Of a stretch of 64,000 nucleotides of DNA, positions 33,044 to 46,857 are shown piece after piece. A program made the position numbers and the translations under genes. Within the stretch, counting starts at the first letter, position 1; each line of letters begins with the position of its first letter. A model generated the notes under the pieces. The model did not search any database. It was not told the origin of the DNA and was given only the letters and a program-made list of their open reading frames with translations. This DNA is from Citrobacter sp. On2M (GTDB lineage: Bacteria > Pseudomonadota > Gammaproteobacteria > Enterobacterales > Enterobacteriaceae): contig NZ_WPCV01000004.1 in assembly GCF_018035235.1 (NCBI RefSeq), forward strand, positions 744,001 to 808,000, given 5' to 3'.

Positions 33044-33910
33044 TTACATCATAGAGTGCACGTTGATTGTTGCTTTGTTTGAATCGCCACGGATAATCTG
33101 GACACTTCTGAGCCGTTGATAATACTGGTTTTCATATTCTGTCGGTGATATCTGATTGCTCGAACCATGCCGACGCTTACTGTTATAAAACATTTCGATG
33201 TAATCAAAAATATCGCTGCGGGCTTCTTCCCGTGTTCCGTAGATCTTTTTCTTTATCCGTTCGCGTTTCAGCAACTGGAAAAAGCTTTCTGCAACCGCAT
33301 TATCGTGACAGTTACCGCGACGGCTCATGCTGCCCTCCAGACCATGTGATTTCAGGAACGACTGCCACTCATGGCTTGTGTACTGACTGCCCTGATCTGA
33401 ATGAACCATCACCTGTTTTAGAGGATTACGTCGCCATATGGCCATCAGAAGCGCATTCAGGACAATGTCCTTTGTCATCCGGGATTGCATTGACCAGCCG
33501 ATAATTTTGCGTGAGAACAGATCAACAACCACGGCAAGATACAGCCAGCCTTCGTGGGTCCTGATGTAAGTTATGTCCGTTACCCAACGCTCATCCGGAG
33601 CATCCGGATTGAACTGTCGCTGGAGCCTGTTGGGCGATACGATACTGACCTCGCCTTTGTGTGCCCGCGGGCTCCGGTACCCGACCTGAGCCTTTATCCC
33701 GGCACGATTCATCAGTCGCCAGACTCTGTTCACTCCGCACTGTTGCCCGCTATCCCGCAAGTCCAGATGGATCTTGCGATAACCATAAACGCAACCGGAC
33801 TCCAGCCAGAACTGTTTGATCTGTCCCGTCAGTCTCAGATCTATCTGGTGGCGCTGAGAATACGGTTGCTTAAACCAGGCGTAAAAGCCACTGGGATGAA
33901 CATCCAGCAC
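33044..33910 (-). CDS. IS3-family transposase OrfB (catalytic part)
   Basis: The DDE transposase domain is complete: VTDITYI (first Asp), VHSDQGSQYTS (second Asp) and GNCHDNAVAESFFQLLK (Glu). The frame extends back to the A7 run at 34000, so the natural product is an OrfAB fusion made by -1 frameshifting; 33910 is only a nominal start. The last 11 codons and the stop lie beyond the element's left inverted repeat, in flanking DNA. Confidence 0.85.
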   Translation of the reverse strand: MLDVHPSGFYAWFKQPYSQRHQIDLRLTGQIKQFWLESGCVYGYRKIHLDLRDSGQQCGVNRVWRLMNRAGIKAQVGYRSPRAHKGEVSIVSPNRLQRQFNPDAPDERWVTDITYIRTHEGWLYLAVVVDLFSRKIIGWSMQSRMTKDIVLNALLMAIWRRNPLKQVMVHSDQGSQYTSHEWQSFLKSHGLEGSMSRRGNCHDNAVAESFFQLLKRERIKKKIYGTREEARSDIFDYIEMFYNSKRRHGSSNQISPTEYENQYYQRLRSVQIIRGDSNKATINVHSMM

Positions 33911-33966
33911 CCTGCAGAGCAGACGAACAGGCCAGCAAAGGGAGTTGTCACGAATAAAGGCGTACC

Positions 33967-34245
33967 TCAGTCGGACAGCTTTGCGAAGTACGCCGCGGCT
34001 TTTTTTAATATGTCCCGTTCGTCAGTAACCCGCTTCAACTCCTTCTGGAGTCGGCGGATCTCGGCCTGAGCATCTGACTGTTCTTTGTTAGTGGATGAGT
34101 CCGGACCGTACTTCTTTATCCAGGCGTAAAGGCTGTGGGTGGTGATATCGAGACGTGTTGCAACGCTGGAAACAGAATGACCGCGATCAATAACCTGTTT
34201 GACTGCTTCAATTTTAAACTCTTCGGGATAACGTTTACCGCTCAT
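33967..34245 (-). CDS. IS3-family transposase OrfA
   Basis: The 92-residue helix-turn-helix and leucine-zipper protein (MSGKRYPEEFKIEAVKQV, LDITTHSLYAWIKKYG, a coiled coil at about 50-85) binds the IS ends. ATG 34245 follows AGAGG at five bases. It ends AYFAKLSD, past the slippery run, as usual in the family. Confidence 0.87.
   Translation of the reverse strand: MSGKRYPEEFKIEAVKQVIDRGHSVSSVATRLDITTHSLYAWIKKYGPDSSTNKEQSDAQAEIRRLQKELKRVTDERDILKKAAAYFAKLSD
34000..34006 (-). promoter_or_regulatory. A7 slippery site for the OrfA-OrfB -1 frameshift
   Basis: In the orfA frame the codons read TTA-AAA-AAA-GCC, giving an A-AAA-AAA heptamer. Slipping back one base gives AGC-CGC and leads without a stop into the OrfB sequence VLDVHPSGFYAW. 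This is the established IS3-family mechanism. Confidence 0.8.
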
Positions 34246-34308
34246 GGGCACCTCTCTTTAAGTCATCTTAAATGACTCTGAGGTGTCTGTTAAACCCGTG
34301 GCGATTCA

Positions 34309-35040
34309 AAAAGCCGCAAGACCTGAAATATAACGCCGGGAAAATTGACGAGTTTGTTACCTCAATGGCTAAGCAATATATCGACCTCATTTAATTCAAT
34401 TAGGATAATTAATAATACACTCAGAGGAGGAGGCAGGGCTATACAGGATTATAATGTTGGCCTTCTTGGGAAGAAAGCAACTGGACTGGTTATTGAAGAT
34501 AACAATCTTGACAGGCCTGATCGCGTCACAATAACAAGCTCGGCATGGGTTGGAACTGTCTACAGGAATAACAAAACGCACATACAGTTCGGGAATCAAG
34601 GATGTATAATTGCAGGTCAATATCCCACGATTTCAGGAAATGACTTTGATAGCACATCTTTGCTGGCTGCTAATCTTGGTTATCGGATTGATGGAGCAAA
34701 CGTAGAGAATAACAATTTCTCTAACAACCTTAGTAACCCAATACCACGCGTAATGGACTGGGATAACTTCGCTGCAATGACATACAGGAATAACAGATAT
34801 ATTGGATTAACTGGTGTTGGCGTATTCAGGGGGGCAGCAGACATCATCCAGTGCGGATGGAAACACGCTGATGCAACTGCTGGGCTGACAAGTAAACCAA
34901 CAGACATCTACCCAGGTAAAGTGTCTCAAAGTATTGGTGATGTGGTTTATAATTCAAGCCCTATACCAGCGAACTTTGATTTCTGCTACGTTGCAGCCTC
35001 AAGTGCAACGTGGGGAAAAGTGGCATTAGTAAATCCATAA
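34309..35040 (+). pseudogene. Phage tailspike gene remnant
   Basis: Two pieces in different frames remain. The first (34311-34394) encodes QDLKYNAGKIDEFVTSMAKQ then YIDLI-stop, typical of the linker after the head-binding domain of P22/Sf6-type tailspikes. The second (about 34387-35040) encodes a right-handed beta-helix C-terminus with repeated turns (IINNTL, IEDNNL, YRNNK, ISGNDF, VENNNF) and ends SATWGKVALVNP. The N-terminus is cut off at the IS end and the central part is deleted at about 34390. Tailspikes bind and often degrade O-antigen. A terminator follows the stop. Confidence 0.7.
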
Positions 35041-35044
35041 AATC

Positions 35045-35070
35045 AGGCCTCCAACGGAGGCCTTTTCTTT
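35045..35070 (+). terminator. Tailspike gene terminator
   Basis: AGGCCTCC and GGAGGCCT around AAC are followed by TTTCTTT. It lies between the convergent tailspike remnant and the acyltransferase gene. Confidence 0.8.
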
Positions 35071-37030
35071 ACTTGATGAAATCAATAATATTATCTTTAG
35101 ACTTAGACCATACTAATTTAGCTCCTGACTTAGAAAGATGTACAGCATCTGAATAAATGAACTGATAATCATCTGTCATGGTAGAGCATTTGCCATCCTT
35201 GCAAAGGATGTCGTATGGATCAATAAATAATACATTTTTATACCCAGCAAACTCTTTTTTAATGGCAATGTTTATCCTTTTATTTATAGTATCCCTGTCA
35301 TCTGTTTCAAGGTATTTTGTGCATGCTAATGGAAGATATGAAGGACGGTTCACGCACTTCTCAACACCACCAACTCCTTCTGTTCCTGGGGGAGCTCCAA
35401 GAAGAACAACCTTGCGGCCTTTAAATGCCTCAATATTATTTTTAATGTTTTCTATGCTGAATCTAATAAACTCACTTTCATTGGTAAACTTCTTCTGGTT
35501 TCCTTCCGTATCACTTATCATCGCTTCATATCCAACCCAACGCATCCCAAAAATAACTGGGACATTAAATTTATTAGAATAATCAATAGCGAAATTTAGT
35601 CTTTGCTGGCATTTTGGATCTGGCAAACCAGCATAGAATGTTGTGTAATTACGCGAGAAAAAACAACCGTCATTCATTGATGTTATGAATTTATATCCTT
35701 TGCTATCTACATCTATTGCATGTGCGTATTGCCTTGCAAAACTGTCACCCATAATTACCGCAGATACTTTAGTTGCAGTCTTATCTCCAATTATATGTGC
35801 TCCAGCATAATAACCATTCCCGCCGTACTGTTGTAGATGGAATGCTCCAGCATCATTCATCTTCTCTTTAAAGTATTCATTAACGCGGAATGAGAAACCA
35901 TCATGTCTATAAATCATGGTTGATGAGAAAACTATCAATGCCAGCATAGCAACGAAAGACGCACTCATTACATTTATGCCAGATAAGTTAATTCTTCTAA
36001 ATTTGTTCTCAATTAGCGCATAGCTTACATAGGCAAGCAGCAGCGACATAATTACTAGGGAAATTTTTTCAAAAGTATACAGTGGTCTAAATATATAATA
36101 TTTATAGAAAACCAATAAAGGCCAGTGTATTAGATATACTGAATATGAAACAAGCCCAATACTTACAAATATTTTGTTCCTCAGCAGGTAGCCAGCTGGA
36201 GTATGTTTTGAATAAATAATGCACAGGCATGCACCAATAACTGGTAACATGGCATTTATGCCTGGGAATGCTGTGTTTTTATCGAAGTGAAACGCAGCGT
36301 AAATAATCAATGAAATACCAATAATAAACATCAAGGTACTGAGTAGTTTATTACGGCATTTACTATTTGGGATGAAGAATAGTAATCCACCTGCTGCAAA
36401 CTCAAATATACGGTATTGAACCATAAAATAGTTTTGAGTGGGGTCAATATTGGTCATATACTGAGATGCTATCAGTGAAGCTATGCCTGATGCTGAGATC
36501 ATGGCTATAGCTAGTTTACGGCTTGCTTTCATTGATAGCCATATAACAATGGGCCATACTAAATAGAATTGCTGCTCGACAGCTAACGACCAAGTGTGTA
36601 AAAGCGGATTAATCTCAGAAGATGTATCGAAATATCCAGCACCTAGCATGAAATGAAAATTTGATGCAGAAAGTGCAGAATAAACAGACGTAACACCAAG
36701 TTCTTTGAAGTCTCTTGGCGTATAAATTAAAAACCCAAAAGCAAGAGTTAATTAAATTATCGCCAATAGGGTTGGGTATAATCTTGATACCCTTGATAGC
36801 ATAAACGTGATGTAATTAAATTTTTTCTTCTCAACGCTTGACACCAATATCCCGGTAATAAGGTAACCAGATATAACGAAGAAAATATCAACACCGATAA
36901 ATCCACCGCTTAATGATGTAAATCCGGCATGAAAGAACAAAACAAGAAGAACCGCAACGGTTCTTAAGCCATCAACATCAGGTTGGTAATATCTTGATGT
37001 AGTTTTCTGAGTTTCAGATAAAGCGAACAT
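35069..37030 (-). pseudogene. O-antigen acyltransferase (OafA/Oac type), interrupted by one ochre codon
   Basis: The frame from 37030 to 35069 is open for 653 codons except a single TAA at 36754-36752 (codon 93). The first part has the acyltransferase-3 start YYQPDVDGLRTVAVLLVLFF with the R-X10-H motif; after the stop come HTWSLAVEQQFYLVWP, about ten membrane helices, and a C-terminal SGNH domain (IMGDSFARQ, DAVHLS). Such proteins add acetyl groups to O-antigen or other surface sugars. Without readthrough the product is a 92-residue fragment. Translation could restart at ATG 36649 (526 residues), but without the catalytic histidine. Its AT-rich composition is unlike neighbouring genes, and with the tailspike it suggests phage origin. 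Confidence 0.8.
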
Positions 37031-37197
37031 TCCATGACCTATTAATTTAAAAGTTTAGAATTATTTATCTATATGAGTGTATCAGGTGTGCTAATTATGA
37101 TCATTCATAACGCTTCCAAGTTGTTAAATCTTCTTTATTTTCCATATAAATCAGTTGCCTACACAATATTTAATCAAGAAAATAATCAAAAAATTTA

Positions 37198-37575
37198 TTA
37201 CCTGCGTCGGCAGATTTTATCATTTATTTTTATTGCCAATTTCTTCAGGTTGTGCATGTCTGTAAGTATCCAGATGACAATCATCACCACTTCTACAAGC
37301 TGATGAGAGAAATTGTTAGCGCTGTACCCTGTCACTAGGCCAAAAAATGAGATTAAGGCAGCAAAACGTACAAGAAAATCAACCATTTTATAACCACTTT
37401 TGCGTTTTCGGATTAACAGAAAACATATTAACACCGTAAAAATTATTGATCGATAGAGATGGCAGGTATCAACGATGCCAGGTAGGCATGGCTTAGTGAT
37501 AGATTGGATAAAAGGGGCAAAATCGGAACACACAAAGCTTTGCATCGGTTTGCAAGGTTTTGCGTTTACCGTCAC
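37198..37575 (-). CDS. Small membrane protein, possibly phage holin-like
   Basis: I do not recognise this ORF with confidence. The C-terminal 90 residues contain three hydrophobic stretches (SIIFTVLICFLLI, FLVRFAALISFFGLV, LVEVVMIVIWIL) separated by charged turns (RKRKSGYK, TDMHNLKKL) and a basic tail. This is the layout of three-helix phage holins. The first 35 residues look non-coding and no ribosome site is evident, so the true start is unknown. It lies in AT-rich DNA at the prophage edge. Confidence 0.3.
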   Translation of the reverse strand: MTVNAKPCKPMQSFVCSDFAPFIQSITKPCLPGIVDTCHLYRSIIFTVLICFLLIRKRKSGYKMVDFLVRFAALISFFGLVTGYSANNFSHQLVEVVMIVIWILTDMHNLKKLAIKINDKICRRR

Positions 37576-37722
37576 TTAGTCGAATACGATCGTCCTTGCA
37601 AGACAATTTGAAGCAATGTGAAACAGAGTGGTGCAATCACCACTTTTTTAGTGTTACCATCATTTTACCTGATGAGGGACTGAGGATATCAGTTTTTCAT
37701 TTGTGTACCAGATTGTGTACCA
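37541..37722. other. Repeat-rich region at the prophage-thrS junction (candidate att/integrase region)
   Basis: TTGCAAGG (37550-37557) and CCTTGCAA (37594-37601) are 8-bp inverted repeats. TTGTGTACCA occurs twice in direct orientation (37701-37710, 37713-37722). Clustered repeats of this kind are common around phage attachment sites and integrase promoters, but no integrase gene remains and no matching core was found on the left side of the island. Function is inferred only from position. Confidence 0.3.
37627..37649 (+). terminator. Strong intrinsic terminator upstream of thrS
   Basis: AGTGGTG and CACCACT around CAAT are followed by six T. No gene reading into it on the plus strand is evident, so it either ends a lost prophage gene or an unrecognised small RNA. 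Confidence 0.75.
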
Positions 37723-37787
37723 ATTTAGCGATTGTTGGTTAGATGGTTGCACAACTTACTGTAAACAAATAAATTTTCTCTTTGTAT

Positions 37788-37808
37788 GTGATCTTACGTG
37801 TGGGTCAC
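37788..37808 (+). promoter_or_regulatory. thrS translational operator (anticodon-like hairpin)
   Basis: GTGATC pairs with GGTCAC around a nine-base loop TTACGTGTG that contains CGT, the anticodon of a threonine tRNA. It ends 21 bp before the thrS ATG. In E. coli ThrRS binds this tRNA mimic in its own mRNA and blocks the ribosome. The sequence from here to the start is nearly the same as I recall from E. coli. Confidence 0.8.
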
Positions 37809-37829
37809 CACTGCAAATAAGGATATAAC

Positions 37830-39758
37830 ATGCCTGTTATTACTCTTCCTGATGGCAGCCAACGCCATTACGACCACGCTGTAAGCCCCATGGATGTTGC
37901 GCTGGACATCGGTCCAGGTCTGGCGAAAGCCACTATTGCTGGCCGTGTTGACGGTGAGCTGGTAGATGCTTCCGATCTGATTGAGCATGATGCGAAGCTC
38001 TCCATCATCACCGCGAAGGATGAAGAAGGTCTGGAGATCATTCGTCACTCCTGTGCGCACCTGTTAGGGCACGCGATCAAACAACTCTGGCCGCACACCA
38101 AAATGGCGATCGGACCGGTTGTTGATAACGGTTTTTACTACGATATCGATCTTGACCGTACGTTAACCCAGGAAGACGTCGACGCGCTCGAGAAGCGGAT
38201 GCACGAGCTCGCTGAGAAAAACTACGATGTCATTAAGAAGAAAGTTAGCTGGTACGAAGCGCGTGAAACCTTCGTGAAGCGTGGCGAGACCTATAAAGTC
38301 TCCATTCTTGATGAAAACATTGCCCATGATGACAAGCCTGGCTTGTACCATCATGAAGAATATGTCGATATGTGCCGTGGCCCGCACGTGCCGAACATGC
38401 GTTTCTGCCATCACTTCAAACTGATGAAGACCGCAGGGGCATACTGGCGTGGCGACAGCAATAACAAGATGCTGCAGCGTATTTATGGTACTGCATGGGC
38501 AGATAAAAAAGCCCTGAATGCCTACCTGCAACGTCTGGAAGAAGCGGCCAAACGCGACCACCGTAAAATCGGTAAGCAACTTGACCTGTATCATATGCAG
38601 GAAGAGGCGCCGGGTATGGTGTTCTGGCACAATGATGGCTGGACTATCTTCCGTGAACTGGAAGTCTTCGTTCGTTCAAAACTGAAAGAATACCAGTATC
38701 AGGAAGTGAAAGGTCCGTTCATGATGGACCGTGTGCTGTGGGAAAAAACAGGTCACTGGGATAACTACAAAGATGCGATGTTCACGACCTCCTCTGAGAA
38801 CCGTGAGTACTGCATTAAGCCCATGAACTGCCCGGGTCACGTGCAGATCTTTAATCAGGGTCTGAAGTCCTATCGCGATCTGCCGCTGCGTATGGCCGAG
38901 TTTGGTAGTTGCCACCGTAATGAGCCGTCAGGTGCGCTGCATGGCCTGATGCGTGTTCGTGGCTTCACTCAGGATGATGCGCATATCTTCTGTACAGAAG
39001 AGCAGATCCGTGATGAAGTTAACGCCTGTATTCGTATGGTCTACGATATGTACAGCACCTTTGGCTTCGAGAAGATCGTCGTCAAACTGTCCACTCGCCC
39101 CGAAAAACGTATCGGTAGCGATGAAATGTGGGACCGTGCTGAAGCTGACCTGGCCGTTGCGCTGGAAGAAAACAACATCCCGTTTGAGTTCCAACTGGGT
39201 GAGGGCGCATTCTACGGTCCGAAAATTGAATTTACCCTGTATGACTGCCTCGATCGTGCATGGCAGTGCGGTACTGTACAGCTGGACTTCTCTCTGCCGT
39301 CCCGTTTAAGCGCCTCTTATGTTGGCGAAAACAACGAGCGTCAGGTGCCGGTTATGATTCACCGCGCAATTCTTGGGTCGATGGAACGTTTCATCGGTAT
39401 CCTGACCGAAGAGTTCGCTGGCTTCTTCCCGACCTGGCTTGCGCCAGTTCAGGTTGTGGTCATGAACATCACCGATTCTCAGTCTGAATACGTTAACGAA
39501 TTAACGCAGAAACTACAAAATGCGGGTATTCGTGTAAAAGCAGACTTGAGAAATGAGAAGATTGGCTTTAAAATCCGCGAGCACACTTTACGTCGTGTCC
39601 CTTACATGTTGGTCTGTGGCGACAAAGAGGTAGAAGCAGGCAAAGTTGCCGTGCGCACCCGTCGTGGCAAAGACTTGGGCAGCCGGGACGTAAATGAAGT
39701 GATTGAGAAGCTGCAACAAGAGATTCGCAGCCGCAGTCTTCAACAACTGGAGGAATAA
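37830..39758 (+). CDS. thrS: Threonyl-tRNA synthetase
   Basis: The 642-residue class II synthetase charges tRNA-Thr. In order it has a TGS domain (1-60), an editing domain with [14 protein letters not shown], the catalytic core ([23 protein letters not shown] with a zinc ligand, [21 protein letters not shown]) and the anticodon-binding domain from about 535. AAGGAT precedes the ATG. It is followed after 3 bp by infC, and translation is autoregulated through the hairpin upstream. Confidence 0.97.
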   Translation: MPVITLPDGSQRHYDHAVSPMDVALDIGPGLAKATIAGRVDGELVDASDLIEHDAKLSIITAKDEEGLEIIRHSCAHLLGHAIKQLWPHTKMAIGPVVDNGFYYDIDLDRTLTQEDVDALEKRMHELAEKNYDVIKKKVSWYEARETFVKRGETYKVSILDENIAHDDKPGLYHHEEYVDMCRGPHVPNMRFCHHFKLMKTAGAYWRGDSNNKMLQRIYGTAWADKKALNAYLQRLEEAAKRDHRKIGKQLDLYHMQEEAPGMVFWHNDGWTIFRELEVFVRSKLKEYQYQEVKGPFMMDRVLWEKTGHWDNYKDAMFTTSSENREYCIKPMNCPGHVQIFNQGLKSYRDLPLRMAEFGSCHRNEPSGALHGLMRVRGFTQDDAHIFCTEEQIRDEVNACIRMVYDMYSTFGFEKIVVKLSTRPEKRIGSDEMWDRAEADLAVALEENNIPFEFQLGEGAFYGPKIEFTLYDCLDRAWQCGTVQLDFSLPSRLSASYVGENNERQVPVMIHRAILGSMERFIGILTEEFAGFFPTWLAPVQVVVMNITDSQSEYVNELTQKLQNAGIRVKADLRNEKIGFKIREHTLRRVPYMLVCGDKEVEAGKVAVRTRRGKDLGSRDVNEVIEKLQQEIRSRSLQQLEE

Positions 39759-40304
<546 letters not shown>

Positions 40305-40323
40305 GGCCTTCAAGTAGCAATGT

Positions 40324-40347
40324 CTGTGGAGCCTGCGGGTTCCACAG
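40324..40347 (+). promoter_or_regulatory. Hairpin in the infC-rpmI spacer, candidate L20 operator
   Basis: CTGTGGA and TCCACAG enclose ten bases about 55 bp before rpmI. In E. coli ribosomal protein L20 represses rpmI-rplT by binding an irregular stem in this spacer and a pseudoknot spanning the infC end. Assignment here is by position and structure. Confidence 0.5.
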
Positions 40348-40376
40348 CCGTTGTTCGCCTACGTTTCGTTTATTAA

Positions 40377-40598
<222 letters not shown>

Positions 40599-40629
40599 GC
40601 CGTTAACGTTTAATTAATTTTTTTACTAA

Positions 40630-41010
<381 letters not shown>

Positions 41011-41020
41011 GCCGGTGAAA

Positions 41021-41050
41021 AGAGGGAGCCTGGCTCCCTCTCTTTTATTT
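41021..41050 (+). terminator. rplT terminator
   Basis: AGAGGGAGCC and GGCTCCCTCT with a one-base gap form a ten-pair stem, followed by CTTTTATTT. Confidence 0.85.
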
Positions 41051-41135
41051 GTAGTGCAATCAATTGGTTGACAATTTATTCGTAAGCCTTTTCAATAAAG
41101 GTTGTCCGGTTTTTACCACACAAGGTAACGCAAGC

Positions 41136-41180
41136 ATGAATGCTGCTATTTTCCGCTTCTTCTTTTACTTTAGCACCTGA
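41136..41180 (+). CDS. pheM: pheST leader peptide PheM
   Basis: The 14-residue peptide [14 protein letters not shown] has five phenylalanines in its last nine residues. When charged tRNA-Phe is scarce, stalling of the ribosome on these codons prevents formation of the downstream terminator and raises pheST transcription. It matches the E. coli leader peptide and is too short for routine gene callers. Confidence 0.93.
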
Positions 41181-41225
41181 ACTCAGGAGGCTTGCGCGTG
41201 AAAGAAGAAACGGAAAACAGCGCCT

Positions 41226-41253
41226 AAAAGCCTCCCTGGTGGAGGCTTTTTTT
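41226..41253 (+). terminator. pheST attenuator
   Basis: AAAAGCCTCC and GGAGGCTTTT around CTGGT, followed by more T, lie 45 bp after pheM. CAGGAGGCTTGCG just upstream (41185-41197) can pair with the CCTCC arm as the antiterminator. Confidence 0.9.
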
Positions 41254-41254
41254 A

Positions 41255-44807
<3,553 letters not shown>

Positions 44808-44811
44808 ACCT

Positions 44812-45111
44812 ATGGCGCTTACAAAAGCTGAAATGTCAGAATATCTGTTTGATAAGCTTGGGCTTAGCAAGCGGGATGCCAAAGAACTGGTCGAGCTGTT
44901 TTTCGAAGAGATCCGTCGTGCTCTGGAAAATGGTGAGCAGGTAAAACTCTCTGGTTTTGGTAACTTCGATCTGCGTGATAAGAATCAACGTCCGGGACGT
45001 AACCCGAAAACGGGCGAAGATATTCCCATTACAGCACGGCGCGTGGTGACCTTCAGACCCGGACAGAAGTTAAAAAGCCGAGTCGAAAACGCAACGCCCA
45101 AAGAAGAGTGA
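44812..45111 (+). CDS. ihfA: Integration host factor alpha subunit
   Basis: The 99-residue HU/IHF-family DNA-bending protein has the arm signature [20 protein letters not shown] with the intercalating proline. It is nearly identical to E. coli IhfA. With IhfB it bends DNA at specific sites and supports sigma-54 promoters such as that of ast. It is the end of the pheST-ihfA transcript. Confidence 0.97.
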   Translation: MALTKAEMSEYLFDKLGLSKRDAKELVELFFEEIRRALENGEQVKLSGFGNFDLRDKNQRPGRNPKTGEDIPITARRVVTFRPGQKLKSRVENATPKEE

Positions 45112-45180
45112 TTTAACGATCAGCTAAGTCACTTGCTCTGCCATCAAAGCGGCAGCGCAAACCATGATATATAACTAAAA

Positions 45181-45206
45181 AGGCCGCTCTGCGGCCTTTT
45201 TCCTTT
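45181..45206 (+). terminator. ihfA terminator
   Basis: AGGCCGC and GCGGCCT around TCT are followed by TTTTCCTTTT. Confidence 0.88.
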
Positions 45207-45264
45207 TCACTACCGAATCAGCACCGTAGAATCACCTTCATCTCTTTTCAGCAGAATGGAAAAC

Positions 45265-46245
45265 ATGCTGACTTTCGCTCATCTACAGCAGCGACGAAAT
45301 GTGCGCTGGATATTGTCACTGTCAGTACTGATGCTGCTAGCAACGATTCTAAGCTTGTGCGCAGGAGAACAGTGGATCGCCCCTGGCGACTGGTTCAGTG
45401 CCCGCGGCGATCTGTTCGTCTGGCAAATCCGACTTCCCCGAACCCTGGCCGTTTTGCTGGTAGGCGCTGCGTTGGCCTTATCTGGCGCAGTGATGCAAGC
45501 TCTGTTTGAAAACCCGCTGGCGGAGCCTGGGTTATTGGGCGTGTCTAACGGTGCAGGGGTAGGACTCATCGCGGCAGTGCTGCTGGGACAGGGCCAGCTT
45601 CCAGGCTGGGCGTTGGGTTTATGCGCCATCGCCGGGGCGCTGATTATCACGCTTATTTTGCTCCGTTTCGCCCGTCGCCATTTGTCTACCAGCCGCCTGC
45701 TGTTGGCGGGGGTGGCGCTGGGAATTATCTGTAGCGCGCTAATGACATGGGCCATCTATTTTTCCACGTCTTTCGATTTACGACAGCTGATGTACTGGAT
45801 GATGGGAGGTTTCGGCGGCGTCGACTGGCATCAGGCCTGGCTAATGGTGGCGCTGATCCCAGTACTGGTGTGGATCTGCTGTCAGTCGCAGCCGATGAAT
45901 ATGCTGGCGCTGGGGGAGACTTCTGCACGCCAGCTGGGGCTGCCATTGTGGTTCTGGCGTAATCTGCTGGTTGTCGCTACGGGCTGGATGGTTGGCGTCA
46001 GCGTGGCGCTGGCGGGGGCGATTGGCTTTATTGGGCTTGTGATCCCACATATTCTGCGGCTGTGCGGTTTAACCGATCATCGCGTGTTACTGCCGGGCTG
46101 TGCGTTGGCTGGCGCTATCGTATTACTGTTAGCTGATGTTGTCGCGCGTCTGGTGTTGGCCTCGGCTGAGCTGCCTATCGGCGTGGTGACGGCCACCATG
46201 GGCGCACCGGTATTTATCTGGCTATTGCTAAAAGCCGCGCGCTAG
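45265..46245 (+). CDS. btuC: Vitamin B12 ABC transporter permease BtuC
   Basis: The 326-residue FecCD-family permease with ten membrane helices moves cobalamin from BtuF across the inner membrane. Conserved segments include [40 protein letters not shown] and the coupling helix near [15 protein letters not shown] 45265 follows GGAAAAC and gives the E. coli N-terminus; another ATG lies 9 bp upstream. It is first of btuCED. Confidence 0.95.
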   Translation: MLTFAHLQQRRNVRWILSLSVLMLLATILSLCAGEQWIAPGDWFSARGDLFVWQIRLPRTLAVLLVGAALALSGAVMQALFENPLAEPGLLGVSNGAGVGLIAAVLLGQGQLPGWALGLCAIAGALIITLILLRFARRHLSTSRLLLAGVALGIICSALMTWAIYFSTSFDLRQLMYWMMGGFGGVDWHQAWLMVALIPVLVWICCQSQPMNMLALGETSARQLGLPLWFWRNLLVVATGWMVGVSVALAGAIGFIGLVIPHILRLCGLTDHRVLLPGCALAGAIVLLLADVVARLVLASAELPIGVVTATMGAPVFIWLLLKAAR

Positions 46246-46305
46246 AACGTGTTGGTTCGGTCTATGATTAAAAACTGAAAATCCACTTGTTGTTCTGGAG
46301 ATGCT

Positions 46306-46857
46306 ATGCAAAACACTATCCTCGATACAGAAGTGATCACCATCGACGGTGAGGTTACCTCACTGCAGCCGTATTCCGGAAATGTGCTGTTAATTGTCAA
46401 CGTGGCGTCAAAATGTGGGTTGACGCCGCAATATGAGCAACTGGAGAACCTACAGAAAACCTGGCATCAGCAGGGTTTCACCGTACTTGGATTCCCTTGC
46501 AACCAGTTTCTGGGCCAGGAGCCGGGCAGCGAAGAGGAAATCAAAACGTACTGCAGTACTACCTGGGGGGTTACCTTCCCGATGTTCAGCAAGATTGACG
46601 TTAACGGCGAGGGACGCCATCCACTGTATCAGAAACTGATTGATGCCGCGCCAACAGCCACTACGCCTGTGGAGAGCGGATTCTATGAGCGCATGGCGAG
46701 TAAAGGTCGGGCGCCGCTCTACCCGGACGATATTTTGTGGAATTTCGAGAAGTTTTTAGTGGGGCGAGATGGTCAGGTATTGCAACGATTCTCACCCGAT
46801 ATGACGCCTGAGGATCCCATCCTGGTGCAGTCCATCAAGAAGGCGCTGGTAAACTAA
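46306..46857 (+). CDS. btuE: BtuE, thioredoxin/glutathione peroxidase
   Basis: The 183-residue glutathione-peroxidase-family protein has the peroxidatic cysteine in [16 protein letters not shown] (about Cys37), the FPCNQF motif with the conserved Gln region, and [12 protein letters not shown]. It reduces peroxides with thioredoxin or glutathione and is not needed for B12 transport despite its location. It overlaps btuD by one base (TAATG). Confidence 0.95.
   Translation: MQNTILDTEVITIDGEVTSLQPYSGNVLLIVNVASKCGLTPQYEQLENLQKTWHQQGFTVLGFPCNQFLGQEPGSEEEIKTYCSTTWGVTFPMFSKIDVNGEGRHPLYQKLIDAAPTATTPVESGFYERMASKGRAPLYPDDILWNFEKFLVGRDGQVLQRFSPDMTPEDPILVQSIKKALVN

Larger units (their letters stand above)
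33080..34308 (-). mobile_element. IS3-family insertion sequence (about 1.23 kb)
   Basis: Terminal inverted repeats are TGAATCGCCACGG at the left and its complement at the right, and the similarity continues in both for about 30 bp (ACACTTCTGAG and ACACCTCAGAG). Inside are overlapping orfA and orfB joined by an A7 slippery run, the IS3-family layout. I do not assign a subgroup name. No 3-5 bp target duplication is visible (GTT on the left, AAA on the right), which suggests a rearrangement after insertion. Confidence 0.88.

Noticed and set aside
33060..37738. GATTGTTG at both sides of the island (33065 and 37730) as an att core
   Set aside because: Eight bases is too short to be meaningful, and the left copy lies in DNA that may have been rearranged by the IS.
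37560..37742. Short plus-strand open frame upstream of thrS as an integrase remnant
   Set aside because: The 60-residue product has none of the integrase catalytic residues, and the terminator hairpin runs through it.
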